From assembly GCF_900215335.1 (NCBI RefSeq), contig NZ_OCMT01000001.1, forward strand, positions 1,364,001-1,428,000: a DNA stretch of 64,000 nucleotides, written 5' to 3'. The notes beneath the pieces are model-generated. The model was not told the origin of the DNA. It did no database searches and saw only the letters and a program-made list of their open reading frames with translations. The position numbers and the translations under genes were made by a program. Positions 25,242-34,275 of the stretch are shown here, piece after piece; positions within the stretch are counted from its first letter, which is position 1; the number at the start of each line of letters is the position of its first letter. This stretch comes from Pedobacter xixiisoli (GTDB lineage Bacteria; Bacteroidota; Bacteroidia; Sphingobacteriales; Sphingobacteriaceae).

Positions 25242-26435
25242 TTATATCTTCTCTTTATTGTACACTACATTACCTTTAACAATTGTGGTATCTATATTTA
25301 TCCCTTCGTCAAAAATCACGATATCTGCATCTTTGCCGTTTACTAACTCTCCTTTTCTTTCTTGAATTTTCAAGATTTTAGCAGGAGTTGAGCTAGCCAT
25401 TTTTACTGCATCAAATAAAGGTACATCCGCCAGCTGAATCATATTTCGTACTAATCTATCTGTAGTTGCCACACTACCTGCAAATGCAGTACGATCTGGT
25501 AACTTCGCTACTCCATCTTCGATAATCACTTCCAAGCCATCTTTTAGGCTTCCCAAAATGCTTTTTCCTTCAGGCATTCCTGCACCTCTCATAGCATCGG
25601 TAATTAAAGCTGTATGCTCAGTTCCCTTTATTTTGTAAATCAATTTAAGTAATGGAGCTGGTAAGTGAACACCATCTACAATGATCTCTACGGTCATGTC
25701 ATCCAGTAAATAAGCACTTTCTATCACTCCCGCATAGCGGAAAGCATTGCGCCTAGAAACGCCAGACATACACGAGTAGAAGTGTGTAGCGTGGGTAAAA
25801 CCAACTTCATAAGCCTTAATTACTTCTTCGTAAATGGCATCGGTATGGGCAATGGCAGCTAACACATTATTCTTTTGCAAGAAGCGGCCAAATTCAATAG
25901 TTCCAGGTAATTCTGGTGCAGCACTCCATCTTTTGATATTTTTAGATGCAGCTAGAACTTCCTCATATTCTGCTGGATTTGGATTACGGATATACCTAGG
26001 ATCTTGCGCTCCCTTCTGCGACATCGCAAAGTAAGGTCCTTCAATGTGAATTCCGACAAAATCGGCTCCATCGGTGTTTATGGCATCTGCTTTTTCGTAA
26101 ATATCAAGCGTAGTCAACAAATCTTCTTTTTCACAACTTAAAGTAGTTGGCATTAAAGCTGTTGTGCCATATTTAGCATGTGTTTTGGCAATGGTCAAAA
26201 ATGCTTCCAAGGTATTATCCATAAAATCGTGACCACCACCACCATGAACATGCATATCAATAAAACCTGGAGATACATATTGACCTTTGGCATCTATTTC
26301 CAAAGCATTATCTACCGCTACATTTTTAGTAGTGATTTCGGCTATTTTTCCGTCGGCAATAATCAGTGTACCATCCTTCAAAAACCCTGAAGGAGTGATG
26401 ATATTGGCATTATATATTTTGGTATAGTTAGTCAT
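25242..26435 (-). CDS. nagA: N-acetylglucosamine-6-phosphate deacetylase
   Basis: 397 aa, standard NagA length. It removes acetate from GlcNAc-6-phosphate. Amidohydrolase motifs are visible: GFIDMHVHGGGG with the HxH pair near residue 60, GIHIEGPYF with the metal-binding glutamate near 130, IAHTDAIYEE, THFYSCMSG, and ITDAMRGAGMPEG with the catalytic aspartate near 280. The C-terminal strand returns to the small beta-domain (GKDADIVIFDEG). It overlaps the transporter gene by eight bases, which indicates translational coupling. Confidence 0.95.
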   Translation of the reverse strand: MTNYTKIYNANIITPSGFLKDGTLIIADGKIAEITTKNVAVDNALEIDAKGQYVSPGFIDMHVHGGGGHDFMDNTLEAFLTIAKTHAKYGTTALMPTTLSCEKEDLLTTLDIYEKADAINTDGADFVGIHIEGPYFAMSQKGAQDPRYIRNPNPAEYEEVLAASKNIKRWSAAPELPGTIEFGRFLQKNNVLAAIAHTDAIYEEVIKAYEVGFTHATHFYSCMSGVSRRNAFRYAGVIESAYLLDDMTVEIIVDGVHLPAPLLKLIYKIKGTEHTALITDAMRGAGMPEGKSILGSLKDGLEVIIEDGVAKLPDRTAFAGSVATTDRLVRNMIQLADVPLFDAVKMASSTPAKILKIQERKGELVNGKDADIVIFDEGINIDTTIVKGNVVYNKEKI

Positions 26436-27768
26436 TAGAAATTATCTTTTTGCTGGTCCAGCTTTTTAACGTGTGACCGTAGAAAGCATAAAAAATGAGA
26501 TAAGCATAGCATGGAATTAATACCCAATAAGCCTCTTTAAGACTATGATTATCGGCCCAATAACCATAAAACAAAGGCATAATGGCATTACCGCAAAGTC
26601 CCATAATGAGCAAAGAAGCTCCAGTTTTAATAAACCTACCCAGATTGTCTAATGCCAAAGGCCAAACACCAGCCCAAATCATGGAATTGGCAAAACCTAA
26701 TAAGACGATAAACCATACAGAAATATCAGTATCATGACCAAACAATGTAATTCTACCAGAAAATAATAGAATACAGCAGCTTAAAAGCAGGCCTAAAAGC
26801 GTACAAACTTTTAATGCTGTCTTTTGGGAAATCAGTTTTGGGATAAAGGTAATTCCCAATAGGTAACCTACAATAGTTGCCGTTAAAGTATAGGATGGAA
26901 ATGATTTTGCTTCCATAAAATCCATACCGTGATGCGTTGCATAATTTACGATACTATCTACAGCAATTACCTGTGAGCCTACGTGAAAGAAAATGGCGAT
27001 AGCCCCCAATACCAAGTGAGGGAAATCTAGGATGCTATTTTTGCCAGCATTTGCACTAGAAACCTCTTCCGATTCACTATCTGTATCTATTTCAGGCAGT
27101 GGCGAATATCTTACGAAGAAACCTAGCATTAGCAATAGTATAGCAACCACACCATAGGGCATTACCACTCGTTGAATGAGTTCATCCAGAGCCGCAGCTT
27201 TTTCAAGCCCCTGCATTAATTCTATTTGCTTAAACAAAGTACTATCTGTTGATTTTAACACGACAGCAGAGAAAAGCAAAGGTGCTAGAATACCAGCCAT
27301 TTTATTGCAGATTCCCATTACGCTAAAACGTTGCGCAGCTCTTTCTTTTGCTCCCAAAATGGTGATGTAAGGATTTGCAGCGGTTTGCAAAATTGCCAAT
27401 CCGATGCCAAGGGTAAACAATCCCGTTAAGAAAATGCCATAAGTTCTTGTCATTCCGGCAGGAACAAATAGCAAAGCACCTATAGACATCGCCCAGAAGC
27501 CAATCATCATTCCCTTTTTAAAACCTACTTTTTTTAATAGGTAACCTGCTGGAAGCGACATGACCAAATAAGCTATATAGAATGCAAACGCTACCAAATA
27601 CGACTCGAAGTGATTAAGCTCGCAAGCGATCTTGAAAAAGGGAATTAAGATGGCGTTGATCCAAGTAACAAAACCGAAAATAAAGAACAACAATCCAATA
27701 ATGGAGATAGAAACGAGACTATCTCTTTTTGATAAACTACTTACCTGTACCGCTTTTTTCTGTTCCAT
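26428..27768 (-). CDS. nagP: Sugar:proton symporter of the FucP/GluP/NagP family
   Basis: 446 aa with about twelve membrane helices. The sequence is of the FucP-type MFS class (FFIFGFVTWINAILIPFFKI near residue 29, QTAANPYITILG near 128). Members import glucose/galactose, fucose or N-acetylglucosamine. The neighbouring nagA, nagB and GH20 genes make GlcNAc the likely cargo, so NagP is inferred from context. A sugar kinase would be needed in the cytoplasm and is not in this window. Confidence 0.87.
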   Translation of the reverse strand: MEQKKAVQVSSLSKRDSLVSISIIGLLFFIFGFVTWINAILIPFFKIACELNHFESYLVAFAFYIAYLVMSLPAGYLLKKVGFKKGMMIGFWAMSIGALLFVPAGMTRTYGIFLTGLFTLGIGLAILQTAANPYITILGAKERAAQRFSVMGICNKMAGILAPLLFSAVVLKSTDSTLFKQIELMQGLEKAAALDELIQRVVMPYGVVAILLLMLGFFVRYSPLPEIDTDSESEEVSSANAGKNSILDFPHLVLGAIAIFFHVGSQVIAVDSIVNYATHHGMDFMEAKSFPSYTLTATIVGYLLGITFIPKLISQKTALKVCTLLGLLLSCCILLFSGRITLFGHDTDISVWFIVLLGFANSMIWAGVWPLALDNLGRFIKTGASLLIMGLCGNAIMPLFYGYWADNHSLKEAYWVLIPCYAYLIFYAFYGHTLKSWTSKKIISND

Positions 27769-27774
27769 GTTTAT

Positions 27775-30321
27775 TTATTTGGTAAGTTTTGAAACACTAC
27801 TTGCATTACCTTTATGGTCAAATGTTCTAAAAATAAGCTTGTCATTTACGCTTACTGGTTTAGAATACAGTGGGCTTTTTAAAGTCGGCAACGAACCATC
27901 TGTAGTATATCTAATCGTAAAGCCTGGTAATTGTACATTTGCTACTACTTTGTCGTTCTCTACTTTTAAACCTGGTGTAGAGATGCGATAGTTAAAGCCA
28001 CCTGCGTAGTAATTCAACCGCTTCAATTCTCGTTTTCCTAAAATGTTGTAAAAGCTTGAAAGTGATTGCTCGTATAATGGTTTAGCTTTGCTTTCATCTT
28101 TTTCTTCTGCCCAATCTGGACTTTTAGACCAAGCTCTTTCTGCTAGAGCCAATAATCTTGGCATTAATAAATATTCCAAGTGATCTTTGTTTTTAATGGT
28201 TTCTGACCATAACTGTCCTTGCAAGCCAACAATGTTATTTTTTCCGGTAGCAGTAAGCTTCTGAGCTTCGCTTAATACTTTTTCACTTAGTTGTCTACCT
28301 AAATAATTTTTCTGCTGGTTTTTAAGATAGTTATAGGGAATAAAGCTAAACGGCTTGTCTAGCTCTGTAAAACCACCCCAATAAAAACCTGGTTCTTCAA
28401 ATTTCTTGAAGTAGGCCATATCAAAGTAGAAAGTACTTACAAAAGAAATGATGACTTTGTAATTTCCATTTGCCAGTCGATAGGCTAAATCTTCATTGCC
28501 TAATAAGTTGTTCCAAACGTTTACGTGTACGTTTTGATTTGCAAACTTATCATTCACCAACCATTTAGATTTACCATTTTCTATAGCTTTTTTTAAGCCT
28601 ACTTCTTCCCATCCCGATAGGTAAAGTCCTTTGTTTTTTAACATGGCACTAACTTTACCGAAGTAGTAATCCCAAAGGTCTGCAGTGGTTTTAATATTGC
28701 TATCACTTTGTTTCAAACGATTAAAAGCTGGCGATTGCTCCCAAACGCCTTTAGGCACTTCATCACCACCAAAATGAATGGTTTCTAAAGGAGCATTGGC
28801 ATCTTTGTACATGGCAATGATATCATCAGTGACCGTTTCTAAAAATGTGTAAACCGATGGCATAGCCACATCCATCACGTTATCGTTCCATTTTTGCACT
28901 GAGCGATAAACTGACTTATCTTCCAAGTGATGTAACAAATATTTTTCTGCCGCAGCCCTATTGCCTTTTGCCAGATAGTTCTGATAACGCTTATCCATTG
29001 CCTTAATTGCAGCTCTGGCGTGGCCTGGTGTTTCTATTTCAGGAATTACCCGAATATGTCTTGCGGTAGCATAACGAAGTATTTCCTTAAAATCTTCTTT
29101 ACTGTAAAAACCGCTTCCTGGTAATTGATCGATAAACGCACCAGATCCGTAAGCAGGTTGTAAAGTACTGCTCTTCCCATCAAGATGAGCACGTTTGGCA
29201 CCCACGCTGGTTAATTCTGGTAAAGTTGGAATTTCTAAACGCCAACCTTCATCATCATTTAAATGGAAGTGTAAGGTATTGATTTTATATAAAGCAAAAA
29301 CATCTAGTAATTTCAATATTTGCGCTTTATGTTGGAAATTTCTAGCTACATCGAGCATAAAACCACGATAACCGAAACGCGGTGCATCAGTTACCTCAAC
29401 TCCTGTTAGCACAAGGCTCTTATTTTTGTTACTAGCAAATGCAGCAGGATTAATTAATGTTTTAAGCGATTGGATACCATAAAATATACCTGCACCACCG
29501 CCTGCTTTAATAATTACTTCTTTTTCGTTGACGCTTAAAGAGTAAGCTTCATGAGCTGCATCGTTTTTTAGCAAACTAATAGTAGGTTTTGCATTGGTTA
29601 ACTTATTAGCGTTAATTTTCTTGCCAAACAACTTAGTTAAATCTTGTGCTAATAAATTGGCTTCGTTTTCGAAACCAGCTTCATAACCAATAGTAAGGTT
29701 TGAAGTTAAGGTTAGCGTTTTACCATTTTCAGTATATCCAACTGGTGTTGGAAACACTTTTGTTAATTTACTTTCGTTGATATCCGAGATATTTTGATTG
29801 GCTTGGAATATCATTTCAGGTGTGGTTTCTTTATCTCCACCTACCCTAAAGAACTTTTTCTGATCTGGAGGAGCCACAAAAGTCACTGGCTTTATCGGTA
29901 CAATTTCCTTACTGTTCTCCCAAACCAAGTAAAAGCCTTGTGGAGCATCAGAAGTATTTACCATCCAAGAATTAGAAAGCATTTCATATTTTAAGCTCTC
30001 GCCAGGTTTAAGTCCCTCGAAGCTTTCAGCTGGGGTAAAGCAAGATAAATCGCCATTTAGGTGTGCTACATCAAAAGGTTGGCCTGCTGTTTTAGGCGTA
30101 ATTACCCTTATAAAATTGAAAAACAATTTCCATCCAGTTTTTGGCAAGCTTGTTTTACCTACGTTCTTGATTTCGAGTACAGATAAACCTTGCTCATCTT
30201 TCAAGTGATTGTTTTCTAAAGGTTGCCAAGTAATTGCCAAATCCAAATCCTGGGTCTTTTGCTTTTGTCCAAACACAACGGTACTTAATACACAAAGCAA
30301 TATGGTATATAGGAACTTCAT
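27775..30321 (-). CDS. GH20 beta-N-acetylhexosaminidase with chitobiase architecture
   Basis: 848 aa from the ATG at 30321, which starts a signal peptide (MKFLYTILLCVLSTVVFGQ); a longer open frame to 30378 overlaps the neighbouring gene. Domain order: N-terminal CHB_HEX carbohydrate-binding domain (about 25-165), the GH20b alpha/beta domain (about 190-320), the GH20 TIM barrel (about 320-760) with catalytic pair in HFGGDEVPKG, and a CHB_HEX_C beta-domain (about 780-848). This is the arrangement of bacterial chitobiases. It releases terminal GlcNAc from chitobiose and related glycans, probably in the periplasm. The gene starts one base after the next GH20 gene. Confidence 0.92.
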   Translation of the reverse strand: MKFLYTILLCVLSTVVFGQKQKTQDLDLAITWQPLENNHLKDEQGLSVLEIKNVGKTSLPKTGWKLFFNFIRVITPKTAGQPFDVAHLNGDLSCFTPAESFEGLKPGESLKYEMLSNSWMVNTSDAPQGFYLVWENSKEIVPIKPVTFVAPPDQKKFFRVGGDKETTPEMIFQANQNISDINESKLTKVFPTPVGYTENGKTLTLTSNLTIGYEAGFENEANLLAQDLTKLFGKKINANKLTNAKPTISLLKNDAAHEAYSLSVNEKEVIIKAGGGAGIFYGIQSLKTLINPAAFASNKNKSLVLTGVEVTDAPRFGYRGFMLDVARNFQHKAQILKLLDVFALYKINTLHFHLNDDEGWRLEIPTLPELTSVGAKRAHLDGKSSTLQPAYGSGAFIDQLPGSGFYSKEDFKEILRYATARHIRVIPEIETPGHARAAIKAMDKRYQNYLAKGNRAAAEKYLLHHLEDKSVYRSVQKWNDNVMDVAMPSVYTFLETVTDDIIAMYKDANAPLETIHFGGDEVPKGVWEQSPAFNRLKQSDSNIKTTADLWDYYFGKVSAMLKNKGLYLSGWEEVGLKKAIENGKSKWLVNDKFANQNVHVNVWNNLLGNEDLAYRLANGNYKVIISFVSTFYFDMAYFKKFEEPGFYWGGFTELDKPFSFIPYNYLKNQQKNYLGRQLSEKVLSEAQKLTATGKNNIVGLQGQLWSETIKNKDHLEYLLMPRLLALAERAWSKSPDWAEEKDESKAKPLYEQSLSSFYNILGKRELKRLNYYAGGFNYRISTPGLKVENDKVVANVQLPGFTIRYTTDGSLPTLKSPLYSKPVSVNDKLIFRTFDHKGNASSVSKLTK

Positions 30322-30322
30322 C

Positions 30323-31870
30323 TTATTTATTGGTTTTACTTCTAGATAATCGTTGGATGAGGAGCTTAATTTTAGCATTTCTTAATTCATTTTCCTGATC
30401 AAGCTCTGCGTCATATAGCGCATATTTATTCAACGCGATAAATCTTTTATCAAGTTTCTTTGTGTCTAGTTGTTTCAACTCTTTAATGATTTCCGGAATT
30501 CTCTGTGGGTTGAAATTAGGACTGTTCAATTCTATTTCTAATGCCGAATATGTAAGGTACTGAACCCTGATATCTGCCATTAAACGATAATGTTCAAACT
30601 CTTCTGTATTTTTCAAAGGCTTCAGTTCGTATAATTGTTTTGAAGCAAGTTTGGCACTATCTAACAATTGGTTTACGCTTACCTTTTTATTGCTTACGGC
30701 ACCCTGAGTGATTTCGTAAGGCGCTTTGGTTAAAGCATCCCAAAAAGTTTCGCTTTGTGCTTCATTAAAGCCATAGTTTTTAAGACTGTAATTTCTAGCA
30801 AACTGAGCTATATTTAAAGGTTGATCCGTTTTCAAAGCTTCGAAATAGGCATCGATAAGCATGTTAAAACCAGTAATTGGATATACACGTCTAATTGCAT
30901 ACAGGTCCACGATATCTCTAGTGGTTTCAAAAACTGGCGAATACAATCCTGAGGTTGACCATGAGGTCATCACCATTCCTTTGTAACCAAATTTTCTAGC
31001 TGTTGGGATAAAATCCTTGATATTTTTAAAGTGCTTTTCCCATTGAGTTAAGAAATAATTATCTGGATGACTTCTGATAGACGGCGAACCCCACACTTCG
31101 AAACCACTTTCTAATAATTTACTGTGATCGCCAAACATATTGGTGTCCCAACCGTAATTCCAATCAATGAAGATGGTTTCTTTAGGCAACAACTTTAAAG
31201 CATCCGGATATTTAATGGCGATATCTGCCCATAGCACTGGCTTTTTACCTAAGCTTACCACCAAATCGCAAAGTAGTTTAATATAATCGCCGTACAAACG
31301 ACCTTTACCTAACTCTTGAGCTTTCTTTTTCGATTTTTCTGAATGCCCAAGTAAGTAGGTTTCATCTCCACCAATGTGTATGTATTGTGAGCTATGCGTA
31401 GAAATTAAGTCTGTATATAAATCTTTAAAGAGTGCTCTATTTAAATCTTCCTTTAATGGATCTACTTGCGAATAGTCTTTTTGGTCTTCTCTCTGATCCT
31501 TATACCTGTAATTACGCAAGATATATTCTACGTGACCAAAACTTTGTTGCAATGGAACCACGTCAATATTAATAGATTTACAGTAGCTAATAAAATCCAC
31601 GACTTCTTCTCTAGTATAGGCAAATCTGTTAGCGATCATTGGATGATCTTTAAATGGATAGGTTGCTTCCCATTCCATTACTAAAGTATTTACACCATTG
31701 TCGCTTAACTTTTTAGCAAATTGCTTTAAAGCTGGCATCTTCATCACCTGAATTCTAAGGTCTAAATGAAAACCTTTAACCTTAAAGTCGCTATTTTTAA
31801 CATTAGCTTGCGCTAAAGCGAAATTTGCAATGAGCACGAAAATTATACTGAGAATCTGTCCTTTTTTCAC
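30323..31870 (-). CDS. Second GH20-type hydrolase, short form
   Basis: 515 aa. The start is GTG, giving a signal peptide (MKKGQILSIIFVLIANFALA); no ATG is suitable. It has a GH20 TIM-barrel directly after the signal (FKVKGFHLDLRI near residue 30), with the catalytic pair in YIHIGGDETYLLG near residue 165. It lacks the N-terminal GH20b domain and CHB_HEX modules of its neighbour, and its C-terminal 150 residues are helical. The two are therefore distant relatives, not a recent duplication, and may act on different linkages or chain ends. Exact specificity cannot be read. Confidence 0.87.
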   Translation of the reverse strand: MKKGQILSIIFVLIANFALAQANVKNSDFKVKGFHLDLRIQVMKMPALKQFAKKLSDNGVNTLVMEWEATYPFKDHPMIANRFAYTREEVVDFISYCKSINIDVVPLQQSFGHVEYILRNYRYKDQREDQKDYSQVDPLKEDLNRALFKDLYTDLISTHSSQYIHIGGDETYLLGHSEKSKKKAQELGKGRLYGDYIKLLCDLVVSLGKKPVLWADIAIKYPDALKLLPKETIFIDWNYGWDTNMFGDHSKLLESGFEVWGSPSIRSHPDNYFLTQWEKHFKNIKDFIPTARKFGYKGMVMTSWSTSGLYSPVFETTRDIVDLYAIRRVYPITGFNMLIDAYFEALKTDQPLNIAQFARNYSLKNYGFNEAQSETFWDALTKAPYEITQGAVSNKKVSVNQLLDSAKLASKQLYELKPLKNTEEFEHYRLMADIRVQYLTYSALEIELNSPNFNPQRIPEIIKELKQLDTKKLDKRFIALNKYALYDAELDQENELRNAKIKLLIQRLSRSKTNK

Positions 31871-31878
31871 CTGAAATA

Positions 31879-33306
31879 CTATTTAATAAATTTGAAACTT
31901 TTGCTTTTATCTCCCATTACAATACGAGCCACATATACACCAGCAGGCATGTTTGTTAAATTATAATCGTAAGAATTGATTTGCTTTTGATAACGGATTT
32001 TTTGATTCAGCACCTTCTTTCCAGAAAGATCGGTAATCATTACACTTCCGTCGCCTTCGGTAATTGAGCTGGCAGCGATATTGATAACATCTCCCACTTT
32101 TGAAAATTTTATCTCTGTACCCAATTCGAAACTAACGGAAGCTACTTCTTCAAATATTGAAGTTTTGCCATCTCTATCTACCTGTCCAATTTGATAATAG
32201 TTGTTGCCAACTGCCGGATTAAAATCTGTATAAGAATAATGATTTAACTCTGTAGAGTTTAGCTTACCTACTACTTTCGCAATCACTTCGAAACCGTTAG
32301 AAATTTCTGTTTTTCTTAATACTTGAAAATACTCATTATCCTTTTCTGAAGATGTTTGCCATTTTAAAAACGCACTATTTGAGTTTTTAATTGCAGTAAA
32401 ATCTACAAAGGTTACAGGAAGCGTACCGCCAATAGTATGCTTAATACTAACGTTACTTATATTAATTGGGGCAAGTGTACCTGCTGTGCTTCTAATTCCT
32501 TGCAATAAGAAACTATTTAAAGCCAAACCTCTAGTAACTTCTGTAGTAGCATCAAAATCTCCACCAATTCTTATATCATTTACCCAGATATGGAATTTCC
32601 CAGAAGCAACCTGATACTGTGTTGAGTTACGAGTATATTCACCAGCAGCTGAAGCGTGGTTGTTGGCATAAACTTCTACATTGTAAGGGCCACCAGTTTT
32701 TGTAAATGTTACAGAATTAATTGTTTGTGGAGAATAGTCGCTCTTATTCCTATAGTAGAAACCGATATTACTAGCTGTCATGTCCCAACGCAAGTAAGTA
32801 AAAACACCAGTAGCTGAAGCACCTTGAAGATTATTACCATCATTAAAAATGTTATTATTCTCTGTTGAGTTAGCACTATTGCCTATAGCAAATGTTAATG
32901 CGCCAGTAGAGGCATCTGTACCATTAAATGATATAGTAAAAAAATAACTTGCTATCGTTTCAGCACCATTTATGTTATAAACGGACATTTTATTGGTACT
33001 AGAGGGAGGTGTTCCATTACTTGCCGTAAGCGTTAGGCTAGATGAACCAGTTAACTCAAAGCCTCCATTGTTGCTATTACCTGTGTAAACTCTAGCAAAA
33101 CCAGAGGAAGGTGAAGGTAAAAAATTAGCAACAGTACTAGTAGAAACAGCAGACTTAGCAGTAGTTGTAGCATTGTAAGTGCCACTCGTGATACCAAAAC
33201 CGTAGGTAAAAGCTGTAGGATTTTCATTGGTCCATACACCTTGTGCATCAACTTTTAAAAACTGAACAACCAGTAACAAAGCAATAAATAAAGATATCTT
33301 TTTCAT
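31879..33306 (-). CDS. T9SS-secreted protein with lectin-like N-terminal domain
   Basis: 475 aa. Signal peptide 1-21. The N-terminal 290 residues are a beta-rich domain with FHIWVNDIRIGG near 235, homologous to the whole of the neighbouring 305-aa protein. A fibronectin-like segment (LPVTFVDFTAIKNSNSAFLK near 298) follows, then a T9SS type A sorting domain (VMITDLSGKKVLNQ to the end FKFIK). It is exported and anchored or released by the type IX system. The first domain has no family I can name; pattern and context suggest a glycan-binding jelly roll. Position in the GlcNAc operon supports that. Confidence 0.8.
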   Translation of the reverse strand: MKKISLFIALLLVVQFLKVDAQGVWTNENPTAFTYGFGITSGTYNATTTAKSAVSTSTVANFLPSPSSGFARVYTGNSNNGGFELTGSSSLTLTASNGTPPSSTNKMSVYNINGAETIASYFFTISFNGTDASTGALTFAIGNSANSTENNNIFNDGNNLQGASATGVFTYLRWDMTASNIGFYYRNKSDYSPQTINSVTFTKTGGPYNVEVYANNHASAAGEYTRNSTQYQVASGKFHIWVNDIRIGGDFDATTEVTRGLALNSFLLQGIRSTAGTLAPINISNVSIKHTIGGTLPVTFVDFTAIKNSNSAFLKWQTSSEKDNEYFQVLRKTEISNGFEVIAKVVGKLNSTELNHYSYTDFNPAVGNNYYQIGQVDRDGKTSIFEEVASVSFELGTEIKFSKVGDVINIAASSITEGDGSVMITDLSGKKVLNQKIRYQKQINSYDYNLTNMPAGVYVARIVMGDKSKSFKFIK

Positions 33307-33316
33307 GATTGTAGCT

Positions 33317-34234
33317 TTATTTAGTTGAGTTTAATTGGATGTTACTTAAGCTTAAGGTAAGTGTATTAGGTATAGCACCTTTGCTGTGGTAGCCCTGAAA
33401 CAAAAAGCTATTTAACGGTGCTTCTGGTGCCAACTCTCCACTCGCTGGAAAAGCTGATCCACTTTCAGCGGCAATTAATTTACCATCTACCCATATATTA
33501 AAAGTAGCTGGTGCTAAAGTATAAGCTGTACCTAATTTGGTGTATTTTTGTTCAGTAGCAGCATTGTTAATGTACAATTCTACTTGGTGTTCTCCTGTTT
33601 TTGTGAAACTATTGGCATTAATTAATTTATATCCATACGAGCCGTTGTTTAATTTACGGTACGAAAAGAAAACTGCTTTGTTTGTGCTGAACTCCCAACG
33701 CAAGCCAGCAAATAAACCTACAGCATCTGCACCAGTTAAAGCTGCTGTATTCTTAAAAATATTATTTCCCCTAGCATTACCTATCCCGAAAACTACCGCA
33801 CCATTGGTTGGATCATTTTCGCTTTTAAAAGAAACGTTAAATAAAAGGCTACTTACCGCACTCGCTTTTGAGATATCGTAAACTGCAAATTTATTCGCAC
33901 TTGCATTGCTCGAAGCTTCTAAAACTAATTTAGCTGCAGCGTCCTTACCTTCTACCTTAATTGCTCCGCCAGCATTTGCACCGGTAGTAACTGCTGCAAA
34001 GCCCGAAGAAGGGTAAGCTAAAAATCCAGGAGTTGCCGTAGAAGAAACTGATGTTTTAATTGCTTCGCCACTGCTAAATTTATCGCCTGCATTGCCCGTT
34101 CCTTTACCTAAATTATAATTCCAAACAGCTCCTTTGCTGTCGAAAGTTCCTGCTTCGCTCCAAGCTTTGTTTTGCGCCTGAGCTATTCCGAAAAGCATGG
34201 TTAATGCTGCTGTAATGTGTAGTCTTTTTTTCAT
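33317..34234 (-). CDS. Secreted paralogue of the N-terminal domain of the T9SS protein
   Basis: 305 aa from the ATG at 34234, which starts a good signal peptide (MKKRLHITAALTMLFGIAQA). The rest aligns along its length with residues 25-290 of the next protein: FAVYDISKASAVSSLLFNVS, VFGIGNARGNNIF, GLRWEF, FNIWVDGKLIA, NSFLFQGYHSKG. It lacks the fibronectin-like segment and the sorting tail, so it should remain periplasmic. A tandem duplication with addition or loss of the T9SS module is the likely history. Catalytic residues are not recognisable; binding is the best guess. Confidence 0.78.
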   Translation of the reverse strand: MKKRLHITAALTMLFGIAQAQNKAWSEAGTFDSKGAVWNYNLGKGTGNAGDKFSSGEAIKTSVSSTATPGFLAYPSSGFAAVTTGANAGGAIKVEGKDAAAKLVLEASSNASANKFAVYDISKASAVSSLLFNVSFKSENDPTNGAVVFGIGNARGNNIFKNTAALTGADAVGLFAGLRWEFSTNKAVFFSYRKLNNGSYGYKLINANSFTKTGEHQVELYINNAATEQKYTKLGTAYTLAPATFNIWVDGKLIAAESGSAFPASGELAPEAPLNSFLFQGYHSKGAIPNTLTLSLSNIQLNSTK

Positions 34235-34275
34235 GTGTATCAATTGTTTGGTTGATTAAGAATTGGTTTAGTTGT

